In this document: positions 1 through 11,095 of the stretch, piece after piece
How the letters are laid out: every line of letters begins with the position of its first letter
How positions within the stretch are numbered: position 1 is the stretch's first letter
Assembly: GCF_010365305.1 (NCBI RefSeq)
Contig: NZ_CP048279.1
Coordinates: 2,046,001-2,110,000 of the forward strand
DNA: 64,000 nt
Source: Staphylococcus sp. MI 10-1553
GTDB taxonomy: Bacteria; Bacillota; Bacilli; Staphylococcales; Staphylococcaceae
Reading direction: 5' to 3'
Translations under genes and position numbers: made by a program
Notes under the pieces: model-generated
What the model was told of the DNA's origin: nothing
Seen by the model: the letters and a program-made list of their open reading frames with translations, nothing else
The model's database searches: none

Positions 1-158
1 AAGTGAATTTCTTCATACGCACGTCCTGTCGCCAAAAACACTTTATACCCTTGTTCGCGTAATTGGTTCAAAATCTGTGCTGTTTCCTCAGAAGCTCTGT
101 TGTTACTACGGAGAATCGTGCCATCCATATCTAAAAAGATCGCTTTCACGTTTTGCAT
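1..158 (-). CDS. HAD-superfamily hydrolase (Cof-like), N-terminal part only
   Basis: The gene starts at an ATG at 158 on the minus strand and runs off the left edge, so only about 52 residues are visible. They begin MQNVKAIFLDMDGTILRSNN, which contains HAD motif I (DxDGT, with the nucleophilic Asp), and continue into a segment ending KVFLATGRAYEEIH that looks like motif II (ATGR). This is typical of Cof-type HAD phosphatases acting on sugar phosphates or flavin-type substrates. A ribosome site AAAGGAAAG lies just upstream of the ATG. The substrate cannot be inferred. The rest of the gene is outside the window. Confidence 0.85.
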   Translation of the reverse strand, partial: MQNVKAIFLDMDGTILRSNNRASEETAQILNQLREQGYKVFLATGRAYEEIH

Positions 159-232
159 AGTTACTTTCCTTTCATTCATAAATTATATGTTCATTGTGTC
201 ACCAAAAAAGATATGGCGCAACAATCAACTCG

Positions 233-1012
233 CTAAACTTTCACAATTTGATATCGCCCATGATGTTGATACAACACGACTGGTATATCAAAAAGTTGAG
301 ACAATGTATGATTTGTTAACACTTCATCAATACGCCCTTGATTTTGTACTGTCCCTCGTTTAAGTAACAGTGCATGCGTAAAATCTTCGGTTACTTCTTC
401 AATAAAGTGCGATACATAAATGACTGCCGTTTGTGGAAAATGTTGACGAATCTGTGATAAAGTTGCCATCAATTGTTCTCGTCCGACAAAATCTAAACCG
501 TTTGCTGGCTCGTCTAAAATCAATAGTGGCGGTTGATTCATCAATGCACGCGCTAATAAAACACGTTGCTGCTCTCCTGTAGATAATAACCCGAAATATT
601 GGTCTTCGAAACTTTCCATATTGAGTAATGCCAACATCTCTCGTGCCAATGCGACCTGTGCCTCAGTCGGTTGTTCATAGAGTCCGATTGATTTGAAAAT
701 GCCACTTAACACGACATCTCGTACAATTTCACCTTCTGAAAAGCGATCTCTTAATGAACCTGACACATAACCGATATGTTCACGAACGTGATGTGCCGAA
801 TAGCCGCGTTGACCCGGTACCATACCGAACAATTGAATCTCACCCGCTGTTAAAAAGTCATAAGCATTAATCACATTCAGTAATGTCGTCTTACCCGCAC
901 CGTTTAAACCGTAAACTAACCAACATTCTCCCTCGTTCACTTGCCAATTAATGTCGGATAATAGCGTTCGCCCACTTTTACGTTTCGCACCTTGTTGAAT
1001 CGAAAATAACAT
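233..1012 (-). CDS. ABC transporter ATP-binding protein, stand-alone
   Basis: A 259-aa nucleotide-binding domain. Walker A is GLNGAGKTT, the signature is LSTGEQQR, and Walker B is LLILDEPANGLD followed by an H-loop region (VIYVSHFIEE). The frame is open up to 1090, but the ATG at 1012 is preceded at proper distance by GGGGGTGG, so I start there. No permease gene adjoins it, so the membrane partner is unknown. It resembles the ModF/YlmA-like family of single ATPases. It lies downstream of a terminator at 1092-1124, so it probably has its own promoter. Confidence 0.85.
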   Translation of the reverse strand: MLFSIQQGAKRKSGRTLLSDINWQVNEGECWLVYGLNGAGKTTLLNVINAYDFLTAGEIQLFGMVPGQRGYSAHHVREHIGYVSGSLRDRFSEGEIVRDVVLSGIFKSIGLYEQPTEAQVALAREMLALLNMESFEDQYFGLLSTGEQQRVLLARALMNQPPLLILDEPANGLDFVGREQLMATLSQIRQHFPQTAVIYVSHFIEEVTEDFTHALLLKRGTVQNQGRIDEVLTNHTLSQLFDIPVVLYQHHGRYQIVKV

Positions 1013-1091
1013 GTGCCCACCCCCATGTTGCATATTAGTTTTATCATAGCAAAGTTTGAGAGTTGTACCAATAGCGTGGGTAAAACTCATC

Positions 1092-1124
1092 GAAAAAGAG
1101 GCCAGGAATTGAGTGTTCCTAGCC
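1092..1124 (-). terminator. intrinsic terminator after the small membrane protein gene
   Basis: On the minus strand GGCTAGGAA and TTCCTGGCC form a 9-bp stem with one G-T pair, followed by TCTTTTTC. It sits just after the stop codon at 1138. Confidence 0.7.
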
Positions 1125-1137
1125 CCATGCTAAAAAT

Positions 1138-1401
1138 TTAAAAAATAAACAGAATGAACATTGAAAAAACAACGACATTAATCGGTACAAGCGACCATAA
1201 CATCTTTTTCGCTTTTGCTTTTAAATCATGCGTTCGGTTTAAAGTCATTTCAACGACCACTGTGCTGAGTAAAATCACGAAAGTCATGATGCCGTACAGC
1301 AACACATTTTGCGTATAGAAATTAGTGAGCGGTATTGAAAAAAGCACGAGCATCGTTGCGAAAACGAGTGAAAAATAATAGTTGTTAACGAATTGCGTCA
1401 T
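1138..1401 (-). CDS. small integral membrane protein, unknown function
   Basis: An 87-aa hydrophobic protein starting MTQFVNNYYF. The start at 1401 is chosen because AGAGGTG lies 7-8 bases upstream, although the frame is open to 1479. Three membrane segments are visible: about residues 10-27, 34-52 and 67-87, with a basic stretch (NRTHDLKAKAKK) between the second and third. I recognise no family. It sits alone between glmS and the ABC ATPase, with terminators on both sides, so it appears to be transcribed separately. Confidence 0.65.
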   Translation of the reverse strand: MTQFVNNYYFSLVFATMLVLFSIPLTNFYTQNVLLYGIMTFVILLSTVVVEMTLNRTHDLKAKAKKMLWSLVPINVVVFSMFILFIF

Positions 1402-1543
1402 CAAAAGCACCTCTAATTCTACTTTTGGCATTAAGAAATAAAAGAGACCCAAACGACTTATTAAATAGGCTATATTCACTTTATCCCACTAAAATAACTA
1501 TATATTATGTTACTTTTAAAAAATTATATCATTTTTAACACTT

Positions 1544-1584
1544 CAAAAAAATCCGTTCACTAATATTAATTATAAGCGAACGGA
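1544..1584 (-). terminator. intrinsic terminator of glmS
   Basis: Minus-strand hairpin TCCGTTCGC ... GTGAACGGA (8 of 9 paired) followed by seven Ts, about 100 bases after the glmS stop codon. Confidence 0.75.
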
Positions 1585-1684
1585 CATGAGTTGTTCAATA
1601 TTCAAATAATCATGTTACATTTTAAATAACAATATCATTTTTGAACAACTTTTTGCTAATATAAGACTAACTTTATTCAATTTA

Positions 1685-3487
1685 CTATTCCACTGTTACT
1701 GATTTTGCTAAGTTACGTGGTTTATCCACATCTAAGCCACGGTGTAATGCGGCATAGTACGAAATCAATTGTAATGTTACGACAGATACGAGTGGTGTTA
1801 ATAACTCATGTACGTGAGGAATCACATACGTGTCGCCTGGTTTTTCGAGACCTTCCATTGCGATGATACATGGATGTGCACCACGCGCAACGACTTCTTT
1901 CACGTTACCACGAATTGAAAGGTTAACGCCTTCTTGTGTCGCTAATGCTACGATTGGTGTACCTTCTTCAATTAATGCAATCGTACCGTGTTTTAGTTCT
2001 CCACCTGCAAAACCTTCAGCTTGGATGTATGAAATCTCTTTCAATTTCAATGCGCCTTCTAAGCTGACATTATAGTCGATTGTACGTCCGATAAAGAATG
2101 CATTGCGTGTTGTTTCTAAAAAGTCTGTCGCAATTTGTTCCATTTTCGGTGCATCGTCTACAATTGTTTCAATCGCAGCTGTTACTTTGGCTAATTCACG
2201 TAATAAGTCGATGTCTGCTTTTCGACCACGCTCTGTTGCTACCACTTGAGAAAGGATAGATAATACCGCGATTTGTGCTGTATAAGCCTTAGTTGACGCT
2301 ACCGCAATCTCAGGACCTGCATGTAACAATAACGTGTGATCCGCTTCACGTGACAATGTTGAACCTGCAACGTTTGTAATTGTCAGTGACTTGTGACCGA
2401 GTTTTGTTGTTTCTACTAATACGGCACGGCTGTCCGCAGTTTCTCCTGATTGAGAAATGTAAATGAACAATGGTTTTTCAGATAATAATGGCAGGTTGTA
2501 TACAAATTCTGATGCCACATGTACTTCTGTCGGAATACCTGCCCATTTTTCAATGTATTCTTTACCGACTAAACCTGCATGATAGCTTGTACCCGCTGCA
2601 ATGATGTAAATGCGATCAGCTTCTTTCACATCTTTCACAATTTCAGGGTCGATTTTCAACTCACCTTGATCGTCTTGATATTCTTGAATAATACGACGCA
2701 TCACGGCAGGTTGTTCGTGAATTTCTTTTAACATATAGTGTTCGTAAATGCCTTTTTCAGCATCTGAAGCGTCGATTTCAGCAATGTAGCTTTCACGTTT
2801 AACGACTTCACCGTTTAAGTTTTTAATGACGACATCATCACGTTTAACAAGTACGATTTCTTGGTCTTTCAACTCTTTATACTCGCTTGTGACTTGAATC
2901 ATCGCTAATGCATCTGAAGCGATAACGTTGAATTTTTCACCGATACCTACTAACAATGGCGATTTGTTTTTAGCGACATAAATTGTTTCGCTATCTTCGC
3001 GGTCTAATAAACCTAATGCGTATGAACCGTGTAATAAACTCACCACTTTTGTGAATGCTGCTTCAGTTGATAAACCTGTTTCTGAAAAATGCTCAACTAA
3101 TTGTACGATAACTTCAGTATCTGTATCTGATGCAAGTGTCACATTTGGGATATACGTTTCTTTTAATTCTTCATAGTTTTCAATCACACCGTTGTGTACT
3201 AATGTAAAACGTTCGCTTGTTGACTGGTGTGGATGTGAATTTTCATAGTTAGGAATACCGTGTGTTGCCCAACGTGTATGACCGATACCTGTTTGACCAT
3301 CAATCTCGTTGTCTGCTTCACGGCGCAATTCAGCAATACGCCCTTTCGCTTTTGTGACAGTTACTTCATTGCCATTGCGTGTTGCAATCCCTGCTGAGTC
3401 ATAACCACGATACTCTAACTTTTCTAAACCTTTTAATAAAATCTCTTTTGAATTTTGATATCCAATATAACCAACAATTCCGCACAT
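1685..3487 (-). CDS. glmS: glutamine--fructose-6-phosphate aminotransferase (isomerizing)
   Basis: This 600-aa enzyme makes glucosamine-6-phosphate from fructose-6-phosphate and glutamine, the entry step to UDP-GlcNAc for peptidoglycan and teichoic acid. It begins MCGIVGYIG, and after Met removal Cys is the N-terminal nucleophile of the glutaminase domain (about residues 1-230). Two SIS sugar-isomerase domains follow ([10 protein letters not shown] in the first), and the protein ends in the conserved [13 protein letters not shown]. The frame is open to 3529, but the ATG at 3487 follows TGGAGGA and gives the required MCG start. A glmS ribozyme lies upstream, so expression should respond to GlcN6P. 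Confidence 0.98.
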   Translation of the reverse strand: MCGIVGYIGYQNSKEILLKGLEKLEYRGYDSAGIATRNGNEVTVTKAKGRIAELRREADNEIDGQTGIGHTRWATHGIPNYENSHPHQSTSERFTLVHNGVIENYEELKETYIPNVTLASDTDTEVIVQLVEHFSETGLSTEAAFTKVVSLLHGSYALGLLDREDSETIYVAKNKSPLLVGIGEKFNVIASDALAMIQVTSEYKELKDQEIVLVKRDDVVIKNLNGEVVKRESYIAEIDASDAEKGIYEHYMLKEIHEQPAVMRRIIQEYQDDQGELKIDPEIVKDVKEADRIYIIAAGTSYHAGLVGKEYIEKWAGIPTEVHVASEFVYNLPLLSEKPLFIYISQSGETADSRAVLVETTKLGHKSLTITNVAGSTLSREADHTLLLHAGPEIAVASTKAYTAQIAVLSILSQVVATERGRKADIDLLRELAKVTAAIETIVDDAPKMEQIATDFLETTRNAFFIGRTIDYNVSLEGALKLKEISYIQAEGFAGGELKHGTIALIEEGTPIVALATQEGVNLSIRGNVKEVVARGAHPCIIAMEGLEKPGDTYVIPHVHELLTPLVSVVTLQLISYYAALHRGLDVDKPRNLAKSVTVE

Positions 3488-3619
3488 AAATAAATTCCTC
3501 CACATTGAAATAACGGTGCTATTGTACATTTTTTCACATATTGGTACATGCTGTTTTCATGCCACAATAATGAAAATTGCATTAGCATCGTTCTCTTATT
3601 ATTATTTTGCTATTGGCGA

Positions 3620-3814
3620 TCTTACTAACTTTGTCCAACAAGTTACCCTGTTGATTTGATTAGTAAGCTAACGAATGAGCCACATCCGGGATAGCATCCG
3701 CCGATCATATTCGATCACTATCCTCCTCGTCCACAACTACATCCTATACATCTGCTACACACTCTGCTTTAGCATGTAGGTCATCAATCTATATCGTGTA
3801 CTTGCGCTGGCGCT
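3620..3814 (-). ncRNA. glmS ribozyme / riboswitch
   Basis: The minus strand contains the glmS catalytic riboswitch signature in order. AAGCGCCAG at the 5' end marks the self-cleavage site near 3813-3815. Then come GACGAGGAGGATAG, the TCGGCGGATGC segment with CTATCCCGG pairing back, and a 3' P4 stem CTTACTAA/TTAGTAAG. The family cleaves its own mRNA when GlcN6P is bound, leading to decay of the downstream transcript. It lies between the promoter region and glmS, which begins at 3487. The 3' boundary is approximate. Confidence 0.93.
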
Positions 3815-3859
3815 TTGTAATGCCGACTACCTCTACCCTCCTTCATCAGAATATAACCT

Positions 3860-3889
3860 ATTGTACAATGAGTGAAACTTTCTTTGCAA
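3860..3889 (-). promoter_or_regulatory. candidate sigma-A promoter of glmS
   Basis: Minus-strand TTGCAA, an 18-base spacer, then TACAAT, about 45 bases upstream of the ribozyme cleavage site. An alternative -10 (TATATT) lies slightly downstream, so the exact choice is uncertain. Confidence 0.4.
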
Positions 3890-4418
3890 ATAAAAGTACA
3901 ATATTTCCGAAATTTATTGTTACGTATCTCATCCTGATATACTGTGGTTTTACTTAATTATATATTTTTGATATTCTATGCCGTCCAATTATAATATTTA
4001 ATCATTATTTGCGTACAATGGTAGATGTGATTGCGTCATATCCCCTTTTTAAATCGCTTTCATTTTAAGTGATACATAGGATTGTCCCCATAGACGCCAC
4101 TGATCATTATTTTATCTCAAAATCCCATTTCAAAAAGCTACCTCGAGACATTATTTGTCATTTTATACTTAACTTTGCGTCTCATTTTTATTACGCCACG
4201 AAGCACCCTCATCCCTTTTTACTTTTGGCTCATCATTTTTCTGTTGCTATTTTCTAAAATAATTCTTTATCATGATCCCGTTTCTTCTATTTCATATCAC
4301 TAAATGTATTTTGTCATTTTCAACGTGACAAGTTGGTATTTTGTATTTATTGTAAACGACTAAATAACGCTTTAAGATGTACACACAAACCCATTTTTTA
4401 TTAAGGGAGGTCAAATAG
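3890..4418. other. intergenic region between divergent glmS and mtlA
   Basis: No convincing gene is present. A 62-codon open frame at 4069-4257 has no ribosome site or recognisable product. The right end carries the mtlA control region, with an inverted repeat at 4311-4331 and a ribosome site AAGGGAGG before the mtlA ATG. Confidence 0.6.
4311..4331. promoter_or_regulatory. candidate MtlR operator upstream of mtlA
   Basis: Inverted repeat TTGTCA-N9-TGACAA about 88 bases before the mtlA start. MtlR-type activators are reported to bind TTGTCA/TGACAA palindromes upstream of mannitol operons, so the position and sequence fit. About 20 bases downstream TGTAAACG resembles half of a CcpA cre site. 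Confidence 0.45.
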
Positions 4419-5954
4419 ATGGCAAATCAAGAAAAAACAGAACAAAAGCCGATGAAAGAACAGATTCAACGTCGTGTTCAAGCATTCGGTTCATTTTTAA
4501 GTAGTATGATTATGCCGAATATCGGTGCGTTCATTGCTTGGGGTTTGATTACTGCATTATTCATTCCTGATGGCTGGCTTCCGAATGAGGAACTTGCCAA
4601 AATGGTCGACCCAATGATCAAGTTTTTAATTCCATTACTCATCGCTTTTAGTGGGGGGCGTCTTGTCCATGATTTACGTGGTGGGATTGTCGGTGCGACT
4701 GCAACAATGGGGATCATCGCTGCATTCCCAGATACACCTATGTTAATCGGTGCAATGATTATGGGGCCATTAGTCGGTTGGCTTATGAAAAAAGTGGATC
4801 AGTTTTTACAACCACGTACACCAAACGGCTTAGAAATGCTATTCAATAACTTCTCAGCAGGTTTCCTTGCATTCTTCATGACAATTTTCGGTTTCAAAAT
4901 TTTAGGACCTATTGTTGAAGGTTTAATGAAAGTACTCGGTGCAGGTGTAGATTTCCTTGTATCACATCACTTGCTTCCACTTGTAAGTATCATTATTGAA
5001 CCTGCAAAAGTTGTCTTTTTAAACAATGCGATTAACCATGGTGTCCTTACACCACTCGCATCAGAACAAGTGAGCCAAGCGGGTCGTTCGATTCTTTACA
5101 CATTAGAGTCTAACCCTGGTCCTGGTTTAGGTATTTTACTTGCTTATATGATTTTTGGTAAAGGTACTGAAAAAGCAACATCATACGGGGCAGCTTTCAT
5201 CCATTTCGTTGGAGGTATTCATGAAATTTACTTCCCTTATGTTCTTGCACGTCCATTGTTGATCTTTGCAGCGATGGCTGGTGGTATGACAGGTGTTGCA
5301 ACATTTAGCTTATTCAACTTTGGTTTAACAGGTCCAGCGTCACCAGGTTCAATCCTTGCTTACTTTGCAGTTACACCTAAAGGCAGTTATTGGGTGATGT
5401 TACTCAGTATTTTCTTATCAACATTAGTAACATTTATCGTCGCATCTGCCATTTTGAAATTTTCTAGAGCTTCTAAAACAAGTCTTGCTGATGCAACAGC
5501 GAAAATGGAAGCAACAAAAGGTAAACAATCTCGTGTTCGCGACACATTCATTCAAGAGGATGAAACAGCAACAACTGACAGCGCAACACTCGCTGAAGAA
5601 GATCCAGAAGCATTGTTAGACAAATATGACACTGAAAATGTTGAAGCACATGACTATAGCCATATCAATCACATCATTTTCGCTTGTGACGCAGGTATGG
5701 GCTCAAGTGCGATGGGTGCAAGTATGTTGCGTAAAAAATTCCAAAAAGCTGGTATCGAAAATGTAGAAGTGACAAACACAGCGATCAACCAACTTCCAAA
5801 TGAGTCACAACTTGTCATTACTCAAAAAACATTGACAGACCGTGCGATTAAACAAGTACCTAACGCGATTCATCTTTCTGTAGACAATTTCTTAAACTCA
5901 CCGCGCTATGAAGCGTTAATTAAAAACATTAAAGAAAAAGAGAATAAAGAATAA
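4419..5954 (+). CDS. mtlA: mannitol-specific PTS transporter EIICB
   Basis: This 511-aa protein imports mannitol and phosphorylates it to mannitol-1-phosphate. Residues about 20-350 form the hydrophobic EIIC channel (for example GAFIAWGLITALF and the HFVGGIHEIYFPYVLARP substrate-site region). A charged linker follows, and a C-terminal EIIB domain has the phosphocysteine motif IIFACDAGMGSSAM with Cys423. The fused EIIA found in E. coli MtlA is absent and is supplied by mtlF. The start is set by AAGGGAGG. It is the first gene of mtlARFD. Confidence 0.97.
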   Translation: MANQEKTEQKPMKEQIQRRVQAFGSFLSSMIMPNIGAFIAWGLITALFIPDGWLPNEELAKMVDPMIKFLIPLLIAFSGGRLVHDLRGGIVGATATMGIIAAFPDTPMLIGAMIMGPLVGWLMKKVDQFLQPRTPNGLEMLFNNFSAGFLAFFMTIFGFKILGPIVEGLMKVLGAGVDFLVSHHLLPLVSIIIEPAKVVFLNNAINHGVLTPLASEQVSQAGRSILYTLESNPGPGLGILLAYMIFGKGTEKATSYGAAFIHFVGGIHEIYFPYVLARPLLIFAAMAGGMTGVATFSLFNFGLTGPASPGSILAYFAVTPKGSYWVMLLSIFLSTLVTFIVASAILKFSRASKTSLADATAKMEATKGKQSRVRDTFIQEDETATTDSATLAEEDPEALLDKYDTENVEAHDYSHINHIIFACDAGMGSSAMGASMLRKKFQKAGIENVEVTNTAINQLPNESQLVITQKTLTDRAIKQVPNAIHLSVDNFLNSPRYEALIKNIKEKENKE

Positions 5955-5986
5955 GAAATCACATAATGGGGATGTGAACTGCTTCA

Positions 5987-8017
5987 ATGTATATCAGACG
6001 TCGGGAGCGTGACATATTAGAAATACTCCTAAAGAATCAAGGGTTGCCTATTTCTAGATATGATATCGCTCAACAATTAGGGGTATCTTCGCGAACAGTG
6101 CATCGAGAACTCAACAATCTCGATGCTACCCTCACACCTTTTGAAATCACCATTCAACGTCCTAAAAATCAAGGACTCCTCTTGGTCGGTGCACATGATG
6201 ATATTGCCCGATTACAACAAGAACTCGGTCAAGATACTGTCGTTGATTTAAGTACCGAAGAACAAAAAGTCATTATTTTATATGCTCTAATTCAGTCTAA
6301 TGAACCCGTGAAACAAATCGGTTTAGCTTCAGAAATTGGCGCATCACTGCAACAACTGAGCAAAGTATTGGATGAACTCGAACAAGATTTGAATCAGTTC
6401 AAAATTGAGCTCATTCGAAAACAGGGTGTCGGAATTTCAATTCGTGGTAGCGAAATGCATAAACGCGAACTGTTAAGCCAACTGATGATGGAACGTTTAG
6501 ATAGTACGAGTGTGTATTCTGTCATTGAAAACCATTTTGTCTTTCAATCGTTAAATCATAACCGCCTGCCCATGGTCGATACAAAAGAAATTTTCCAAGT
6601 TGAACGATTGCTCATGGATGATTTGGATCATTTGCCGTATGCGTTGACAGAATCAAGTTATTTGGCACTTATTGTTCACATCGTATTAAGTATTGAACGT
6701 ATGCGTCATGAACAATACGTCTCTATCAACGAAGACACAATGGCAGAAGTTCAAGCGACTGATGAATATCACATTGCTTGTAAAATTTCAGACCGACTCG
6801 GACAGCATTATGGTATTACGTTCAATCAAGCAGAAGTCGCCTTTATTACGATTCATTTACGTGGGTCAAAGCGAAAAAATGATAAAGAGGATCAGCAATT
6901 ATCGCAAAATATACCACAGGTCGCTGCGTTAATCGAAATGGTCGCAACGGAGACTGGGCTGAAGTTTAACAACATCAACGAACTTAAAGAAGGCTTGTTG
7001 TTACACTTAACGCCTACTTTAAATCGGATACACGCCAAAATTGAAACTTACAATCCGATGACGACACGCATTCAAAGCGCTTATCCGTTATTGTTTCAAG
7101 CCGTGCGACATGCTGCAACTGAGTTATGGCCTCAACTCCATTTTCCAGACCATGAAATTGCCTTTTTAGTCTTACATTTTGGCGGCGCTGTACAAAAACG
7201 CCAACACACATCATCCGTTCTTGTCGTATGTAGTAGCGGTGTCGGGACAAGTCGTATTTTGGCCAATCGCTTAGAAGAAACGTTTCCAATGATTGACCGT
7301 ACGACGCAAATGTCTGTAAGTGATTTAAAATCGCATGACCTCACACAGTATGATGCAATTATTTCTACAGTAGAGTTGGATTTAGATCAGCCGTATTTAA
7401 CGGTGAATCCCCTACTTCCTGAATATGAAATTGCGAAGACTTCTGCATTTTTGCACCAACAACTACCGCAAAGGTCAGAAGTGCATCCACGTTTAAACGA
7501 CACGGACACATCACCTCCTGTAAAGACTATGACTGATGCGACAAAAGTGAACCAAAAAATTGATGCGATGCGCGAAAGTTTACAACTGTTAGATGCATTT
7601 GAAGTATTACAAACTGATCTGACGGATTGGTCATATGATATCGCGCAACATCTTTATCACAAGGAGATTACGCACGATTTAATTGCTATACAACAACTTT
7701 TGAAAGAACGTCACGATAAGCAATCTTTTGTATTATCACCATTTCGAGTCGCAATTCCACATTTTATTAGTGCACACGTCGAATCACCTTACATCAGCGT
7801 ATGGCACTTAGCGACACCTTACGACTTTGGTGAAGCGCTCACTGTCGATACGTTATTCTGTGTCTTTTTACCGGAAGATACACAACTTCAACGTCTCGTC
7901 AGTGAAATCTATGGTCAGTTGTCAGTCGCTTTAGACGAGCATGATGACGCACTGGCTGATGCACAGCACATTGAACAATGGGTTAAGCACAGTATTATCA
8001 CAATGAATCAACTATAA
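5987..8017 (+). CDS. mtlR: BglG/MtlR-family PRD-containing transcriptional activator of the mannitol operon
   Basis: A 676-aa regulator. The N-terminus is a winged HTH ([21 protein letters not shown], about residues 20-45). Two PRD domains follow in the middle; PRD2 carries conserved His such as HLRGS and HFGGAVQKR. An EIIB-like domain has Cys in [14 protein letters not shown] (about residue 412). A C-terminal EIIA-like domain has [10 protein letters not shown]. In Bacillus and Geobacillus MtlR these sites are phosphorylated by HPr and the mannitol PTS to gate activation. It lies between mtlA and mtlF, the usual Firmicute order, 32 bases after mtlA. Confidence 0.95.
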   Translation: MYIRRRERDILEILLKNQGLPISRYDIAQQLGVSSRTVHRELNNLDATLTPFEITIQRPKNQGLLLVGAHDDIARLQQELGQDTVVDLSTEEQKVIILYALIQSNEPVKQIGLASEIGASLQQLSKVLDELEQDLNQFKIELIRKQGVGISIRGSEMHKRELLSQLMMERLDSTSVYSVIENHFVFQSLNHNRLPMVDTKEIFQVERLLMDDLDHLPYALTESSYLALIVHIVLSIERMRHEQYVSINEDTMAEVQATDEYHIACKISDRLGQHYGITFNQAEVAFITIHLRGSKRKNDKEDQQLSQNIPQVAALIEMVATETGLKFNNINELKEGLLLHLTPTLNRIHAKIETYNPMTTRIQSAYPLLFQAVRHAATELWPQLHFPDHEIAFLVLHFGGAVQKRQHTSSVLVVCSSGVGTSRILANRLEETFPMIDRTTQMSVSDLKSHDLTQYDAIISTVELDLDQPYLTVNPLLPEYEIAKTSAFLHQQLPQRSEVHPRLNDTDTSPPVKTMTDATKVNQKIDAMRESLQLLDAFEVLQTDLTDWSYDIAQHLYHKEITHDLIAIQQLLKERHDKQSFVLSPFRVAIPHFISAHVESPYISVWHLATPYDFGEALTVDTLFCVFLPEDTQLQRLVSEIYGQLSVALDEHDDALADAQHIEQWVKHSIITMNQL

Positions 8018-8033
8018 CAAGGAGCGATTGATT

Positions 8034-8468
8034 ATGGAAAACTTACTAAGAGACGAAAATATTTTATTAAACCAATCTTTTTCAACACAAGAGGAAGCGA
8101 TTGAAAAAGCAGGACAACTACTTGTAGACAGTGGTGTCGTTAAAGCGGGTTATGTACAAGCAATGAAATACCGCGAACAAATCGTATCAACATTTATGGG
8201 TAACGCTTTAGCAATTCCACACGGTACAGATGAAGCGAAAAATGAAGTTATCGTATCAGGTTTATCATTATTACAAATTCCTGAAGGCTTAGACTGGAAT
8301 GGTGAAGAAGTGAAAATTGTCATTGGTATTGCTGGTAAAGATGGCGAACATTTAGACTTGTTATCACAAATTGCGATGACATTCAGTGAAGAAGAAAATG
8401 TAGACAAAATCGTCAATGCTGCTTCTCCACAAGCGATTCGTCAAGTGTTCGAGGAGGCGGATGCATAA
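8034..8468 (+). CDS. mtlF: mannitol-specific PTS EIIA component
   Basis: A 144-aa EIIA that passes phosphate from HPr to the EIIB domain of MtlA. The active-site His lies in [13 protein letters not shown]. The sequence start [16 protein letters not shown] is typical of MtlF. An upstream in-frame TTG at 8028 exists, but AAGGAG at 8019-8024 sets the ATG at 8034. It follows mtlR by 16 bases, and its stop codon shares a base with the mtlD start (TAATG), indicating translational coupling. Confidence 0.96.
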   Translation: MENLLRDENILLNQSFSTQEEAIEKAGQLLVDSGVVKAGYVQAMKYREQIVSTFMGNALAIPHGTDEAKNEVIVSGLSLLQIPEGLDWNGEEVKIVIGIAGKDGEHLDLLSQIAMTFSEEENVDKIVNAASPQAIRQVFEEADA

Positions 8469-9574
8469 TGAAAGCACTTCATTTTGGAGCGGGTAATATC
8501 GGCCGTGGTTTTATCGGTTTTATTCTCGCAGACAACCAGTTTGATGTGACATTTGCGGATGTCAATACAGATATCGTCCATGTCCTTAAAGCTGAACAAG
8601 CTTATGAGGTGACACTCGCTGATGAGGCACAAACGAAGACGACGATTCAAAACGTCAATGCAATTCATTCTGCTAAAGAACCAGAAGCACTTAAAAATGC
8701 GATTTTAGAGGCAGATTTGATCACAACAGCAGTCGGTGTCAACATTTTACCATTAATCGCAAAATCATTAGCACCTATTTTAAAAACGCGTATAACACCA
8801 GTGAACATCGTCGCTTGTGAAAATGCGATTAACGCGACAGATGTATTGAAAGCAGCTATTTTAGATGAAGTGGATACATTAGACGACAACATTCATTTCT
8901 CTAACGCTGCAGTAGACCGTATCGTCCCTATTCAACACAATGACAATATTTTAGATGTTACAGTAGAACCTTTTTACGAATGGGTGATTGAACAATCGAC
9001 TTGGCACGGTCAACAATTAGACGGTGTGAAATATGTGGATGCGTTAACACCTTATATCGAACGTAAATTGCTGACAGTGAATACAGGTCATGCTTATCTT
9101 GCATATGCAGGTCAGTATTTCGGTCATCAAACGATTTTAGAAGCAGTTAAAGATGACAAGATTGTAAAAGAATTAGAACGTACATTAACGGAAACAAGTC
9201 GCTATATTACCAACACATTTGACTTTTCTGCAGCAGAACAAGCAGCATATCGTCAAAAAATCATCGACAGATATCACAATAAATATTTATCAGATGACAT
9301 TCAACGTGTCGGGCGTGGTGTCTTAAGAAAATTAGGACCACAAGACCGTATTATGAAGCCATTGAAAGCATTATACGAAACAAACGAACCGCATGATGCG
9401 TTAACACAACTTGCAGCTTATGCACTCGTATACAAAGATGAAAATGATCCAGAAGCCGTTCAAAAAGACGAACGTATTCAAGCAGTTGGTGTTGAAACGT
9501 TCTTACAAGAACATGCGCAATTAGATGACAGATTAGCACATACCATTGCGAACAAATATCAAAAATTGTCATAG
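8468..9574 (+). CDS. mtlD: mannitol-1-phosphate 5-dehydrogenase
   Basis: A 368-aa NAD-dependent enzyme converting mannitol-1-phosphate to fructose-6-phosphate. The N-terminal nucleotide-binding motif is [19 protein letters not shown]. The catalytic region has [21 protein letters not shown], with the Lys/Asn/His set of the polyol dehydrogenase family. Length is usual for the family. It is the last gene of mtlARFD and overlaps mtlF by one base (TAATG). Hairpins at 9577-9614 and 9658-9712 follow it. Confidence 0.97.
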   Translation: MKALHFGAGNIGRGFIGFILADNQFDVTFADVNTDIVHVLKAEQAYEVTLADEAQTKTTIQNVNAIHSAKEPEALKNAILEADLITTAVGVNILPLIAKSLAPILKTRITPVNIVACENAINATDVLKAAILDEVDTLDDNIHFSNAAVDRIVPIQHNDNILDVTVEPFYEWVIEQSTWHGQQLDGVKYVDALTPYIERKLLTVNTGHAYLAYAGQYFGHQTILEAVKDDKIVKELERTLTETSRYITNTFDFSAAEQAAYRQKIIDRYHNKYLSDDIQRVGRGVLRKLGPQDRIMKPLKALYETNEPHDALTQLAAYALVYKDENDPEAVQKDERIQAVGVETFLQEHAQLDDRLAHTIANKYQKLS

Positions 9575-9576
9575 CA

Positions 9577-9614
9577 TTTGAAAAAAGCTAGGAATCGCGC
9601 ATCCCAGCTTTTTC
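9577..9614 (+). terminator. candidate terminator of the mtl operon
   Basis: Plus-strand AAGCTAGGAAT and ATCCCAGCTT pair with a short loop, followed by TTTTTCC. It lies directly after mtlD. Confidence 0.6.
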
Positions 9615-9657
9615 CTTCGCTTTGTTATCCATAGTATGATTTCAATTTCAAAGTCAG

Positions 9658-9712
9658 AAAAACCCCCTCTCAACAAGGTATAATTGCACTTGTTAGAGGG
9701 GGTTCATTATTT
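9658..9712. terminator. bidirectional terminator between mtlD and glmM
   Basis: AACCCCCTCT.AACAAG and CTTGTT.AGAGGGGGTT form a long stem, with A-rich and T-rich flanks on both sides. It serves the converging mtlD (plus) and glmM (minus) transcripts. Confidence 0.8.
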
Positions 9713-11068
9713 TTAAGCGTCTAAGCCCATTTTTTCTTCTACAACTTTTGCAATACGCTCTGCAAAGCCATGTGCATCTTCGTCTGTTTTAGCTTCTACC
9801 ATTACACGAACGAGTGGTTCTGTACCTGATGGGCGCACTAAAATACGACCTTCACCATTCATTTCCGCTTCAACTTCATCCATCACGGCTTTGACGTCTT
9901 GATTGTCTTCTACACCATATTTATCCGTTACACGAACATTTACAAGCGATTGGGGATATTTCTTCATTTGACCCGCAAGTTCACTTAACTTTTTACCTGA
10001 ACGCTTCACAACTGCTGCCAAATGTACACCAGTTAATAAACCGTCACCTGTTGTATTGTAATCCATCATAACAATATGACCCGATTGTTCGCCGCCTAAA
10101 TTGTAGTGACCACGACGCATTTCTTCCACAACGTAGCGATCACCGACTTTAGTTTTATCAGATTGAATACCTTCCGCTTCTAATGCTTTGTAGAAACCTA
10201 AGTTACTCATCACTGTTGACACAATCATATTATCGTTTAATTCTTGATTTTTCGCCATCTCTTGTCCGATAACAAACATAATTTGGTCACCATCGACAAT
10301 TTGACCTTTTTCATCAACTGCGATTAATCGGTCACCATCACCATCAAATGCTAAGCCAAAGTCACATTCATTGTCGACAACTTTTTGTGCTAACGCTTGT
10401 GGATGTGTGGATCCTGTTTCATCATTAATATTATAACCATCTGGATTACAGCCAATTGTCACTGTATCTGCTTCAAGGTCACCGAATAAAAATGGTGCTA
10501 ACGCTGCTGTCGAACCGTGTGCACCGTCCAACGCAATTTTTAAGCCTTCTAGATTCACTTCGATAGTTGATTTTAAATAACTTAAATATTTTTGTGCACC
10601 TTCAAAATAGTCAGATGTATGCACAATATCTTTACCTGTTGGACGTGGTAAATCAGGATTTTCTTGATCAAGTAATGCCTCGATTTCATTTTCTTGCGCA
10701 TCTGACAATTTGAAGCCATCTGAACCGAAAAATTTAATCCCATTATCCGCAACAGGGTTATGTGAAGCTGAAATCATCACACCTAACTCTGCACCCATTT
10801 CTCTTGTTAAATAAGCAACACCTGGCGTAGATATCACACCTAAACGCATGACTTCAGCGCCTATAGAAACTAATCCCGCGATTAACGCATATTCTAACAT
10901 TTCACCTGAAACGCGTGTGTCTTTACCTACAAGGACACGTGGATGTTTTTTATCTTCGTTATGCGCTAAAACGTATCCCCCATAACGACCTAACTTGAAT
11001 GCGAGCTCAGGTGTGAGTTCTTGGTTTGCAACGCCTCTTACACCATCTGTCCCAAAATATTTACCCAT
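9713..11068 (-). CDS. glmM: phosphoglucosamine mutase
   Basis: This 451-aa enzyme interconverts glucosamine-6-phosphate and glucosamine-1-phosphate, the step after GlmS on the way to UDP-GlcNAc. The phosphoserine loop is ISASHNP with Ser102, the metal-binding loop is DGDGD, the sugar-binding loop is GGEQSGH, and the phosphate-binding segment is [14 protein letters not shown]. It starts [12 protein letters not shown] with a good AAAGGAG site. It is the last gene of dacA-cdaR-glmM. In staphylococci GlmM also binds and inhibits DacA, which matches the gene linkage. Confidence 0.98.
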   Translation of the reverse strand: MGKYFGTDGVRGVANQELTPELAFKLGRYGGYVLAHNEDKKHPRVLVGKDTRVSGEMLEYALIAGLVSIGAEVMRLGVISTPGVAYLTREMGAELGVMISASHNPVADNGIKFFGSDGFKLSDAQENEIEALLDQENPDLPRPTGKDIVHTSDYFEGAQKYLSYLKSTIEVNLEGLKIALDGAHGSTAALAPFLFGDLEADTVTIGCNPDGYNINDETGSTHPQALAQKVVDNECDFGLAFDGDGDRLIAVDEKGQIVDGDQIMFVIGQEMAKNQELNDNMIVSTVMSNLGFYKALEAEGIQSDKTKVGDRYVVEEMRRGHYNLGGEQSGHIVMMDYNTTGDGLLTGVHLAAVVKRSGKKLSELAGQMKKYPQSLVNVRVTDKYGVEDNQDVKAVMDEVEAEMNGEGRILVRPSGTEPLVRVMVEAKTDEDAHGFAERIAKVVEEKMGLDA

Positions 11069-11095
11069 AAATCATATCTCCTTTTATTTCATTCA

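Noticed and set aside
4069..4257. 62-codon open frame upstream of mtlA
   Set aside because: No ribosome site, odd composition rich in His and Phe, no recognisable product, and it lies in a control region.
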